From contig WVWW01000124.1 of the NCBI GenBank assembly GCA_011773795.1, positions 15,097 through 20,845 on the forward strand: 5,749 nucleotides of DNA. The letters run 5' to 3'. This DNA comes from Acidobacteriota bacterium (GTDB lineage Bacteria > Acidobacteriota > Polarisedimenticolia > Polarisedimenticolales > Polarisedimenticolaceae). This document shows positions 1 to 5,749 of this stretch, one piece after another (positions within the stretch are counted from its first letter, which is position 1; the number at the start of each line of letters is the position of its first letter). The notes below the pieces were generated by a model, which searched no databases, was not told the origin of the DNA, and saw only the letters and a list, made by a program, of their open reading frames with translations. Both the position numbers and the translations under genes were made by a program.

Positions 1-873
1 GCGCAGGCTCTCGATCGTCTTGGTCAGGCAGCCGGGCATCAACATCGCCAGCTCGTAGACCAGCGCGTCGACCTCGAGGTCCAGCGGAGTGAGGTCCACC
101 TCGCCCGCCTCGATCATCAGCTTGGCCTCGCGCGCTTCGGGGCCGGTTTTCGGCTCGCCGTAGACGATGTCGCCGCGTTCGTCGATGTAGCGGTCGGTGA
201 TCACGCGCGGATTCGGCACGAACTCGCCGTCGACCTTGAGCGCCGGGACGATGCGGCCGATCAAGCCGATACGCTTCGCCTTGTGCGCGCTCCAGGGCTC
301 GCACAGCGTGCAGCTCTCCATCGCCGCCTCGATGCCGACGAACAGCGGCAGGAAGTCGGTGCTGCCGCCGTCGGGCGCCGAGCCGTGCTTCGGCCCGGCC
401 TGGCCGAACAGCGCCAGGTCCTGCGCGACGGTGAAGTCGCAGGCCATGCCGATCTCCTGGCCGCCGCCGATGCGCATGCCGTTGACGCGGCAGATCACCG
501 GCTTGTCGCAGTGCAGGATCGCCGTGACCATGTCGTTGAACAGCCGCATGTACTGGCGGTACTCCTCGGGGCGGCCGGCGTAGTACTCGGCGTACTCGGC
601 GGTGTTGCCGCCGGTGCAGAAGGCCTTGTCGCCGGCGCCGGTGAAGACGACGGCGACGGCGGCGCGGTCGTTGGAGGCGCGGCGCATCGCGGCGATCACC
701 CCCTTGACCATCTCGGTCGTGTAGGAGTTGTACTGCCGCGGGTTGTTCAGGGTGATGCGCACGGCGTGGAGGCCGTCGACGACCTCACGGTCGGGGGTCC
801 TGAGGGGCAGGTGCTCGTACAGCACGCCCTCGTAGTCCGCGTCCTTGATCAGCGAATGGTCCTTCAGTTCCAT
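1..873 (-). CDS. oah: 6-oxocyclohex-1-ene-1-carbonyl-CoA hydrolase, partial (C-terminus beyond left edge)
   Basis: This is a crotonase-fold ring-opening hydrolase (Oah, also called BamA) of anaerobic benzoyl-CoA degradation. It adds water to 6-oxocyclohex-1-ene-1-carbonyl-CoA and cleaves the ring, giving 3-hydroxypimeloyl-CoA in the cytoplasm. The 291 visible residues include the crotonase oxyanion-hole segments: GDKAFCTGGN at about 81-90 and NGMRIGGGQE at about 131-140. They also include family-typical stretches as I remember them from Thauera and Azoarcus Oah: EYAEYYAG (93-100), YRQYMRLFNDMV (105-116), FGQAGPKHGS (156-165) and PALKVDG (210-216). Known family members have about 380 residues, so roughly 85 are missing beyond the window. 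The ATG at 873 follows the had stop by 5 nt, with GGAG 8 nt upstream. The oah and had genes adjoin in many known clusters. Nearly every codon ends in G or C. An ordinary enoyl-CoA hydratase is unlikely, because the Oah-specific segments are continuous. Confidence 0.95.
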   Translation of the reverse strand, partial: MELKDHSLIKDADYEGVLYEHLPLRTPDREVVDGLHAVRITLNNPRQYNSYTTEMVKGVIAAMRRASNDRAAVAVVFTGAGDKAFCTGGNTAEYAEYYAGRPEEYRQYMRLFNDMVTAILHCDKPVICRVNGMRIGGGQEIGMACDFTVAQDLALFGQAGPKHGSAPDGGSTDFLPLFVGIEAAMESCTLCEPWSAHKAKRIGLIGRIVPALKVDGEFVPNPRVITDRYIDERGDIVYGEPKTGPEAREAKLMIEAGEVDLTPLDLEVDALVYELAMLMPGCLTKTIESLR

Positions 874-878
874 GACGG

Positions 879-1949
879 TTACTCCGGTGCGAGGATCACG
901 CGACGGGACACCCGGCCCTCGTGCAGGTCCTCGAAGGTTTGATTGATGCTGGACATGGGTCGCCGCTCGACGAACGGCTTGAGCTTGATGCGGTCCGCAA
1001 GCGCCATCTCGACGATGGCGGGGTAGTGCTCCGGCAGGCAGCCCCAGTTGCCCTGGGCCGTGGCGTCGAAGGCCATCAGGTTCGACAGCCGCAGCTCGAG
1101 CTTCGCCGGGGTGAAGCCGACGACGGAGAGGTGGCCGCCGTGACCGACCAGCCCGAACGCCGTGGACTGGCCGGCCGGCGTGCCGGAAGTCTCGAAGATC
1201 TTCTGGCGGTACGAGGGGATGCCGCGCTCCTTGGCCAGGCCGCGGATCGCGCCGCGCAGCTCCTTGAACGGCATCTCGTCCGAGCGCAGGGTGACGGTCG
1301 CGCCGTGCTCGGCCATCCTCGCCAGCTTGTCGGCGTCCACGTCGATCGCCACGACGACGGCGCCCATCGCGGCGGCGACCTGGACGCCGAAGCCGCCGAC
1401 TCCTCCCACGCCGACGAAGACCGCGAGGTCGCCCTCGGCGAGCTCCGACAGAACGATCGCCTGGTACGGCGTCGAGACCGCGTCGGCGATCACGGAGAGC
1501 TCGTGCAACTCGAGCCCCGCCTGGTTGACCGCCGGGTCGTCCAGATCGGGGACGGGGCAGAGGCCGTGGGCGGGCACGCAGAGGTGCGAGGCGAAGCCGC
1601 CGTGAACGTCGCTGCCGGGGAAGATCTGACGCGGGCAAATGCGGCCGTGGCCTGCGCGACAGGCATCGCACGAGCCGCAGGGAATCACCGCCGGAACGAC
1701 GACCGAACGGCCGAGCCAATCGGTTGCGTGATCGCCGGCCTGCACGACCTTGCCCGCGACCTCGTGGCCCAACGTCAGCGGGAAGCCGTGCCGGGTCGGG
1801 ACGCCGTCGTAGTAGAAGCCGAGGTCGGTGTGGCAGACGCCGCACCCGGCCACCTCGACGACGACCTCCCCGTCTGCCGGAGCGGTCTCGCGTTCCCGGA
1901 GGACCATCGGCTTCCCGGCTTCCTCGACGGTCCAGGCCTGAATGTTCAT
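879..1949 (-). CDS. had: 6-hydroxycyclohex-1-ene-1-carbonyl-CoA dehydrogenase
   Basis: This is a zinc-containing medium-chain dehydrogenase/reductase of 356 residues, close to full family length. It should oxidise 6-hydroxycyclohex-1-ene-1-carbonyl-CoA with NAD+ to the 6-oxo compound, the substrate of the Oah encoded next. The N-terminal GroES-like domain carries GCGVCHTD (about 35-42) and GHE (61-63) for the catalytic zinc. It also has the structural-zinc cysteines C91, C94, C97 and C105. The Rossmann glycine motif GVGGVGG lies at about 180-186, and an acidic residue (about D203) ends the second strand, which fits NAD preference. The segment near 151-163 (LSVIADAVSTPYQ) has Asp where alcohol dehydrogenases usually carry the third zinc-ligand Cys. 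I recall this as typical of Had proteins. The specific assignment rests on overall resemblance and on the oah neighbour; a general alcohol dehydrogenase is the fallback. The ATG at 1949 gives the expected N-terminus, with only a weak GGGA ahead of it. An upstream promoter is described separately. Confidence 0.92.
   Translation of the reverse strand: MNIQAWTVEEAGKPMVLRERETAPADGEVVVEVAGCGVCHTDLGFYYDGVPTRHGFPLTLGHEVAGKVVQAGDHATDWLGRSVVVPAVIPCGSCDACRAGHGRICPRQIFPGSDVHGGFASHLCVPAHGLCPVPDLDDPAVNQAGLELHELSVIADAVSTPYQAIVLSELAEGDLAVFVGVGGVGGFGVQVAAAMGAVVVAIDVDADKLARMAEHGATVTLRSDEMPFKELRGAIRGLAKERGIPSYRQKIFETSGTPAGQSTAFGLVGHGGHLSVVGFTPAKLELRLSNLMAFDATAQGNWGCLPEHYPAIVEMALADRIKLKPFVERRPMSSINQTFEDLHEGRVSRRVILAPE
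882..885 (-). promoter_or_regulatory. Ribosome binding site of oah
   Basis: On the minus strand GGAG lies 8 nt before the ATG at 873 and inside the last codons of had. It supports that start and implies that oah translation is coupled to had. Confidence 0.6.
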
Positions 1950-1987
1950 GGCGTTTTTCCCATAATTCGAACCGATTTCGATAAAAA

Positions 1988-2003
1988 AGGAATTCGGATT
2001 CCT
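1988..2003. promoter_or_regulatory. Inverted repeat at the predicted had transcription start, possible operator
   Basis: The arms AGGAAT and ATTCCT are perfect 6-bp inverted repeats around TCGG, 16 bp in all. They lie directly downstream of the predicted transcription start of had-oah, where a repressor would block initiation. The adjoining TTCCTA motif recurs once more just to the right (about 2000-2011). Benzoyl-CoA pathway genes in other bacteria are controlled by regulators such as BadR, BgeR and BamR, but no regulator gene lies in this window, so the cognate protein is unknown. A short leader hairpin is the alternative. Confidence 0.35.
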
Positions 2004-2010
2004 ATTTCCT

Positions 2011-2051
2011 ATATTATGTCGAGCCGGATGTCAATCAAGGACTTTTTTTTT
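2011..2051 (-). promoter_or_regulatory. Candidate sigma70-type promoter of had-oah, with A-tract UP element
   Basis: Read on the minus strand there is an A9 run (2051-2043), then TTGATT (2038-2033), a 16-nt spacer and TAATAT (2016-2011). Transcription would begin near 2004, leaving a leader of about 55 nt before the had ATG. The A9 run then falls at about -39 to -47, where a proximal UP element would sit. TTGACA is also present (2034-2029) but is only 12 nt from TAATAT, so it is the poorer -35 box. The region is conspicuously AT-rich against very GC-rich surroundings. The positions are seen in the sequence; promoter function is inferred. Confidence 0.55.
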
Positions 2052-2336
2052 CCACCCGAACCGCGGGATTTTTTGGGCCGAAGGAGCCTCAAAATCGCGC
2101 TGCTGCTGCTCGACCTGCACGAGAGCTGTGTTTTCCTGCTACAGGTCCGCGGGTATCTCGTGATCCTCAAGATCGCCGTGTTGGGGCTCGTACCACGGCT
2201 CGATCCGACGGTCGCCGCCTGGGTGCTGGGAGTTCTGGTGGTGGTATCGGTGCTGTCGTCGCACGCGCCGAGTCGGGTGCGTTACGCCGTTCCGATCGGC
2301 GGATCTGCCTTCCGCGGCGCTCGAACGAAGGGGTAG
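2016..2336 (+). CDS. Small hydrophobic protein, putative; start uncertain
   Basis: A plus-strand frame ends with TAG at 2334-2336 and can be read from ATG at 2016 (106 residues) or ATG at 2028 (102 residues). Family unknown. From about residue 25 it looks like a real small membrane protein: hydrophobic stretches at about 27-58 and 66-81, then SSHAPSRVRY (81-90) and a basic tail. Codons from about 2088 are mostly G/C-ending. The first 24 codons are AT-rich with three Phe codons in a row, and they overlap the candidate had promoter, so they are probably not translated. A strong AAGGAG lies at 2081-2086, but the codon at ideal spacing (2094) is ATC. Other in-frame candidates are TTG at 2073 and GTG at 2160. 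It is divergent from had and convergent with trmB with a 4-nt gap, a plausible gene arrangement. It might instead be a decayed gene or a chance frame. Confidence 0.4.
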   Translation: MSSRMSIKDFFFPPEPRDFLGRRSLKIALLLLDLHESCVFLLQVRGYLVILKIAVLGLVPRLDPTVAAWVLGVLVVVSVLSSHAPSRVRYAVPIGGSAFRGARTKG

Positions 2337-2340
2337 TGCG

Positions 2341-2973
2341 CTAGCGTGCCCGGCGAATCCACGATGCCCGATGCCGATCGCGTTCCTCGACGGCGTATTT
2401 GATCTCGAAGTGCGTCAACGGCTCGCCTTCCGCGAGCGGGAACCCGGGGCCGCCGAACGACGGTTGCCGTTCGAACTCCGGGCGCTCGTCGAAGACAGGC
2501 TGAAGCGCCTCCCAGTAGTCGGCATGATCCGTGGCGACGTGGAGCTTGCCGCCGTCGACGAGCACGCGTGCGAGCTCGGTGGCCATATCCTCGCGGAGAA
2601 AGCGGCGTTTGTGATGCCGCTTCTTGGGCCACGGATCGGGGTAGAACACATAAAAGGTATCCACCGAGCGATCCGGCATCGCCGGCATGATCTCCCTCGC
2701 GTCGACGCGCACGAAACGGACGTTGTCCAGCCCACGGCGCTGGGCCCGGCTCTCCGCGAAGCGTAGGTACTTGTTGGCCCACTCCACACCAAGGTGGTTG
2801 ATCTCCGGGCGCTTCTCCGCCGCGTCGAGGAGAAACCGGCCCTTGCCGATACCGATCTCGACCTCGACAGGACGTTCGACCGGAAACACATCGGCCCATG
2901 AGAACGGTTTCGTCAGTCGTTCGGGATCGAGACGCAGCTCGGGGGCCTCGATCTTGAGCGGTTGATGGCGCAC
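2341..2973 (-). CDS. trmB: tRNA (guanine-N7-)-methyltransferase
   Basis: TrmB uses S-adenosylmethionine to methylate guanine 46 in the variable loop of tRNAs. The 210-residue length is normal for the family. The class I methyltransferase SAM-binding loop EIGIGKG is at 39-45, followed by GVE (62-64) and VDARE (90-94). The family signature PDPWPKKRHHKRRF (112-125) is complete. Near the C-terminus, THFEIKY (187-193) matches the conserved Thr/Glu/basic motif. The start is GTG at 2973, 4 nt after the stop of the upstream gene. The ATG at 2981 is in another frame, and no strong Shine-Dalgarno is visible, so translation probably depends on reinitiation. It is the last gene of the folC operon seen here. 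Third codon positions are clearly less GC-rich than in had and oah. Identification is firm. Confidence 0.96.
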   Translation of the reverse strand: MRHQPLKIEAPELRLDPERLTKPFSWADVFPVERPVEVEIGIGKGRFLLDAAEKRPEINHLGVEWANKYLRFAESRAQRRGLDNVRFVRVDAREIMPAMPDRSVDTFYVFYPDPWPKKRHHKRRFLREDMATELARVLVDGGKLHVATDHADYWEALQPVFDERPEFERQPSFGGPGFPLAEGEPLTHFEIKYAVEERDRHRASWIRRAR

Positions 2974-2977
2974 GCGG

Positions 2978-3847
2978 TCATCTTAGAGGACCTGCAGCGT
3001 GGGATCGAGGCCGCCCGCCGGCTTCGCCGAGCGATGGTGTGGTGTCGGTCGTGAACTTCCGAAAGTTGCTGTAGCTGCCGTGGACTTCCCCGTCGAACTT
3101 GACGAACGCCACGCGCGCCTTGATCCGCACGTACCAGTTGTCGGTCAGCCAGACCTCATCGTTGTGTTTTCGCTGCGTGAATCGAACCCGCGCCCCTTCG
3201 TTGAGCTTGAAGATCACCATCCAGCGGATGTTGCCGATGGTCTGCATGTCCGCCTGGACCCAGCCGTAGTCGCCCTTCGAGACCCACAGGGTCCCGCGCA
3301 CCTTCGGTAACACCTTGGCTTCACGCGAACGCGGTTTGTAGCTCTCTTTCGGTGTGAACGAGATGACGTGCGTCGCAACGCCCCCGATCTCCTCCTCTCC
3401 GGTGAGCCGGAAGTCGAACGCCTTCGTGATCTCCTCGAGGAACGCCTCGCCTTCCTTACGACCCTTCTCGATCTTGGCCAAACGTTTCTTGCGCTTCTTC
3501 GGCGTCTCCGTCCGCATCTTCTCGAGCTGCTTCTCGAGTTTGCGTTGCTCCTTCGCCGCCGTTTCGGGGAACAGCGGCCCGTCGTTCTTGGCGATCAGGC
3601 GTCGGTATTCGCTGTAGTCCAACAGCGTCACGTCCCACGTCTGCGACTCGCGTTTCTTGACCTCGCCCTTCTTGTTGTACCGGGTCTCTTCGATACGTTC
3701 GTGATAGACGTAGTCGCGCGCGATCGCTTCGTTCGCCCGGGCGGCCTCGAAGGCCTTCTCGACGATGGCGCGTGCGTCGTCATCCGCGTGAACGGGGAAA
3801 GCGGCCACCAGACCGACGATCGCGAGCCCGACTGCTCGTCGCTTCAT
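2978..3847 (-). CDS. Secreted LolA-like protein of unknown function
   Basis: This 289-residue protein begins with a good Sec signal peptide: MKRR, a hydrophobic core and VHA before DDD, with likely cleavage after about residue 21. The mature part starts with a helical segment containing YVYHERIEETRYNKKGEVKKRES (46-68, split here by description only), then beta-rich sequence. A highly charged Lys/Glu-rich helix at about 97-143 could form a coiled coil. Segments such as YKPRSREAKVLPKVRGTLWV (170-189) and GDYGWVQAD resemble the half-barrel strands of LolA/LolB-like outer-membrane lipoprotein-sorting proteins. I associate this variant with Acidobacteriota, from memory. It would act in the periplasm; lipid or lipoprotein binding is inferred. 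No lipobox Cys is present. The polar tail after RKFTTDTTP looks disordered. The ATG at 3847 lies 1 nt after the glycosyltransferase stop, so the two are probably coupled. Confidence 0.72.
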   Translation of the reverse strand: MKRRAVGLAIVGLVAAFPVHADDDARAIVEKAFEAARANEAIARDYVYHERIEETRYNKKGEVKKRESQTWDVTLLDYSEYRRLIAKNDGPLFPETAAKEQRKLEKQLEKMRTETPKKRKKRLAKIEKGRKEGEAFLEEITKAFDFRLTGEEEIGGVATHVISFTPKESYKPRSREAKVLPKVRGTLWVSKGDYGWVQADMQTIGNIRWMVIFKLNEGARVRFTQRKHNDEVWLTDNWYVRIKARVAFVKFDGEVHGSYSNFRKFTTDTTPSLGEAGGRPRSHAAGPLR

Positions 3848-3848
3848 C

Positions 3849-5030
3849 TCAATGACGCCTTGGTTTCAAGAACAACGAAACACGGTGTTTACGTAACAAC
3901 TCTAACGGGTAGACCGTCTCGCGCCAGCGGATGCCGCCCTGGCGCCAAGTCAGCCAAGCCGAGCGCAGCAACGACCACGGGAGCAACGGGAAGATCAGCG
4001 GCGTCAGGAATGCGGGCAGCAGGCCCCATTTGGAGTGCCGTGCGAACAACGCGCCGGGCAGGATCATCGAGACCATGCCTCCGAACGCGGCGTATCCGGT
4101 CCAGCCGTTACTGAATGGGCCGACCCACGCGGTGATCCAGGCCGCGAGCGTGATGACGATGCCGAGGGTAGCGGCGCCGAAGTTCAGTTCGGCCAGCGCG
4201 ATGAAGTTCTTGTCCAGCGCACGCACGAGCTCGCGCGGAGTCGCGGCCCAGTCCATCTCGGCCTCGTCGGCCGCGGTCCAACAACGCAGCCGGCTCCCGT
4301 TATGCATGAGCAGCAATCCGAGCTTCATGTCGTCGATCACTTCCATACGCAGCGCTTCGTAGCCTCCGACGCGTCGATACGCCGTGGCGCGAACGAGGTT
4401 GTAGGCGCCGATTCCGACCGGAGCGAGCCGGCTGTCGCTGTTGGCTCTTCCGGCCGTGATCGCGAGCGCCATCGAGAACGTCAACAACGCGGCACGACCC
4501 CACAGCGTGATGCGTTTTTGGGCCGGCAACAGGCACACCAGATCCGATCGTTCCGCCTCGGCAGCGCGAATCGAATCCGCGATGAGGTCCGGATTCATCC
4601 AGATGTCCGCATCGGTAAACAGGATCCAGTCGCCGCGCGCGTTGATCGCTCCGAGGTGACACGCGTAGGGCTTACCCAGCCAGCCGACCGGTAGCTCGTC
4701 GATTCGCATCACCCGTAGGCGCGGGTCCTCTCCATCCAGCCGGCGGAGAATCTCGGTCGTTCCGTCGTCGGAACGGTCGTCGACGACGACGAGCTCCAGG
4801 TCGACCGCTCGCTGAGCGAGCAACCGCCGGACGCTCTCCTCGATACGGTCGCGCTCGTTGCGCGCCGGAACTACGACCGTCACGCTAGGTGTCGTGTCCG
4901 CCTCATCCAGCCCTTCCGTAATACTCGACAACGGTAAGACGTAGCGCTGAAACCAGGTGACGGCGAGATTGAAGGCCAGCCAGACGACGCCGACGCCGAG
5001 ACACCAGATCGCAACGAGATCGAAATCCAC
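3849..5030 (-). CDS. Family 2 membrane glycosyltransferase
   Basis: This is a 393-residue GT-A-fold glycosyltransferase anchored in the cytoplasmic membrane. An N-terminal membrane segment (about 6-27) precedes the catalytic domain. That domain has VVVPARNE (52-59), VVVDDRSDDGT (81-91), LGKPYACHLGA (118-128), the metal- and nucleotide-binding DAD (140-142) and VIDD (231-234), where the catalytic base is expected. Three further hydrophobic segments follow (about 282-303, 311-330 and 335-353), then a basic C-terminus. A QxxRW motif is not present; DKNF (273-276) sits where it would be expected. The layout resembles HpnB/ceramide-glucosyltransferase-like and carotenoid glycosyltransferases. Donor and acceptor are unknown, but a lipid acceptor is likely. 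The start is GTG at 5030, sharing its G with the TAG of folC. The open frame extends upstream to 5543, but that part is antisense-frame noise inside folC. Confidence 0.85.
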   Translation of the reverse strand: MDFDLVAIWCLGVGVVWLAFNLAVTWFQRYVLPLSSITEGLDEADTTPSVTVVVPARNERDRIEESVRRLLAQRAVDLELVVVDDRSDDGTTEILRRLDGEDPRLRVMRIDELPVGWLGKPYACHLGAINARGDWILFTDADIWMNPDLIADSIRAAEAERSDLVCLLPAQKRITLWGRAALLTFSMALAITAGRANSDSRLAPVGIGAYNLVRATAYRRVGGYEALRMEVIDDMKLGLLLMHNGSRLRCWTAADEAEMDWAATPRELVRALDKNFIALAELNFGAATLGIVITLAAWITAWVGPFSNGWTGYAAFGGMVSMILPGALFARHSKWGLLPAFLTPLIFPLLPWSLLRSAWLTWRQGGIRWRETVYPLELLRKHRVSLFLKPRRH

Positions 5031-5749
5031 TACATCCCGACCGGGCCGGGAACCGGCCGACGCTCGAGCAGGGCGAGCAGATCGCCGACGAGGTACAGCG
5101 ACCCCGTCACGAAGACCGTCCCTTCGCGACCCGCGAGTGCCTCCGCTCGTGCCAGCGCCTGCGCGTTGTCGCCGGTCGGCTCGACATGATCGAAGAACGG
5201 TTCGGCGGCGCGGGCGACCTCCTCGGGGTCGAGTCCGCGCTCGATCGGCGGACGTCCGACGACGATCGTGCGGCAGTGGCGGGACAACGGCTCGAGCAAC
5301 GGTTCCAGCGCCTTGCCGCGCGTGGCTCCGAACAGCAACACGGCGGGCGTATCGAACGGGTTCTCGTCCAGGTGCTCGGCGATGCACCGGATCCCCTCGG
5401 GGTTGTGCGCGCCGTCGACAAGCATCCGCGGACGGCTGCCCTCGCGCTCGATCCACTCCAGGCGGCCCGCCCAGCGCACCGTCGCGAGCCCCCGGCGCAC
5501 CGCGACCGGGTCGGTCGTTTCTCCGAACCGCTCCATGAGGCACTCGAAGGCCGCCACGGCGATGCGCGCGTTGTCGACCTGGTGCGGGCCCGCCAGAGCG
5601 ACGTGAAGATCGTCGTAGGTCGCGTGCGTGCCGCGCAGGGTGAAACCGCCACGCCCTTTGCCTTCGAGCACCACTTTTTCACGTCCTTCGATCAAGCGTG
5701 CGCCGACACGCTCGCAGGTTTGCGCGAGGACGGCGCGCGCCTCGGGCTG
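5030..5749 (-). CDS. folC: Folylpolyglutamate synthase / dihydrofolate synthase, partial (N-terminus beyond right edge)
   Basis: FolC ligates glutamate to dihydropteroate and/or to folates, using ATP, in the cytoplasm. The 239 visible residues are the C-terminal half of a protein usually about 430 long. Recognisable Mur-ligase-type elements are LAGPHQVDNA (52-61 of the visible part), the family motif WAGRLEW (93-99), LVDGAHNPEG (110-119) and VTGSLYLVGD near the end. The frame stays open to the window edge. A TTG at 5695 could be misread as a start but is internal, since coding clearly continues upstream of it. The ATP-binding P-loop half is outside the window, so activity cannot be judged here. 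The stop codon overlaps the start of the downstream glycosyltransferase by 1 nt, making folC the first visible gene of the operon. Confidence 0.95.
   Translation of the reverse strand, partial: QPEARAVLAQTCERVGARLIEGREKVVLEGKGRGGFTLRGTHATYDDLHVALAGPHQVDNARIAVAAFECLMERFGETTDPVAVRRGLATVRWAGRLEWIEREGSRPRMLVDGAHNPEGIRCIAEHLDENPFDTPAVLLFGATRGKALEPLLEPLSRHCRTIVVGRPPIERGLDPEEVARAAEPFFDHVEPTGDNAQALARAEALAGREGTVFVTGSLYLVGDLLALLERRPVPGPVGM

Larger units (their letters stand above)
1950..2340. other. Intergenic region between had and trmB
   Basis: If the small plus-strand frame is not real, these 391 nt contain no gene. The left part (about 1955-2075) is AT-rich and carries the had promoter and inverted repeat. 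The right part is GC-rich and holds the hydrophobic plus-strand frame. I see no convincing hairpin with a T-tract to terminate the trmB operon or the plus-strand frame, and no tRNA or other RNA gene. Confidence 0.6.

Noticed and set aside
283..942. Plus-strand open frame of 219 codons opposite oah
   Set aside because: The Val/Ala/Gly/Asp-rich product is the antisense shadow of a confidently identified gene.
921..2015. Long plus-strand open frame antisense to had
   Set aside because: It mirrors had in a GC-rich region and gives a low-complexity Arg/Asp/Val-rich product. Only its tail after about 2016 merits consideration.
2043..2051. T9 run as a phase-variation tract for the plus-strand frame
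   Set aside because: It lies upstream of the portion that looks coding and is better explained as the A-tract of the had promoter.
2282..2899. Minus-strand frame of 205 codons overlapping trmB
   Set aside because: The product is Arg/Gly/Pro-rich with no motifs, while trmB in the neighbouring frame has all its signatures.
3368..4114. Plus-strand frame opposite the LolA-like gene and glycosyltransferase end
   Set aside because: It is antisense to two supported genes, and its Leu/Arg-rich product mirrors their Lys/Glu-rich codons.
5031..5543. N-terminal extension of the glycosyltransferase frame
   Set aside because: This part is Arg/Ala/Gly-rich noise overlapping folC in another frame. The GTG at 5030 fits the family N-terminus and the folC stop.

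Overview
The window looks like part of a high-GC bacterial chromosome. It holds two unrelated minus-strand gene blocks separated by an AT-rich intergenic region. The taxon cannot be fixed from this much sequence. A secreted LolA-like protein of a type I associate with Acidobacteriota, together with anaerobic aromatic catabolism genes, points to an acidobacterial or deltaproteobacterial-grade anaerobe or facultative anaerobe. This is inference only.

Left block (1-1949, minus strand): two tightly coupled genes of the benzoyl-CoA degradation pathway. Transcription runs had (6-hydroxycyclohex-1-ene-1-carbonyl-CoA dehydrogenase) then oah/bamA (6-oxocyclohex-1-ene-1-carbonyl-CoA hydrolase, cut by the left edge). 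They perform consecutive steps: Had oxidises the ring alcohol to the ketone, and Oah opens the ring hydrolytically to 3-hydroxypimeloyl-CoA. Both genes show near-saturated G/C at third codon positions.

Middle (1950-2340): a locally AT-rich stretch carries a good candidate minus-strand sigma70-type promoter for had. It has an A9 tract, a TTGATT box, a 16-nt spacer and TAATAT, followed by a 16-bp inverted repeat at the predicted transcription start. To its right, a plus-strand reading frame ending at 2336 probably encodes a small hydrophobic protein of unclear start, convergent with trmB.

Right block (2341-5749, minus strand): an apparent operon transcribed folC (partial, right edge), then a family-2 membrane glycosyltransferase, a secreted LolA-like protein and trmB. 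Junctions are 1-nt overlap, 1-nt gap and 4-nt gap, so translation is probably coupled. It mixes folate and tRNA housekeeping with two envelope-related genes. I saw no RNA genes, CRISPR arrays or insertion sequences, and no clear terminator.
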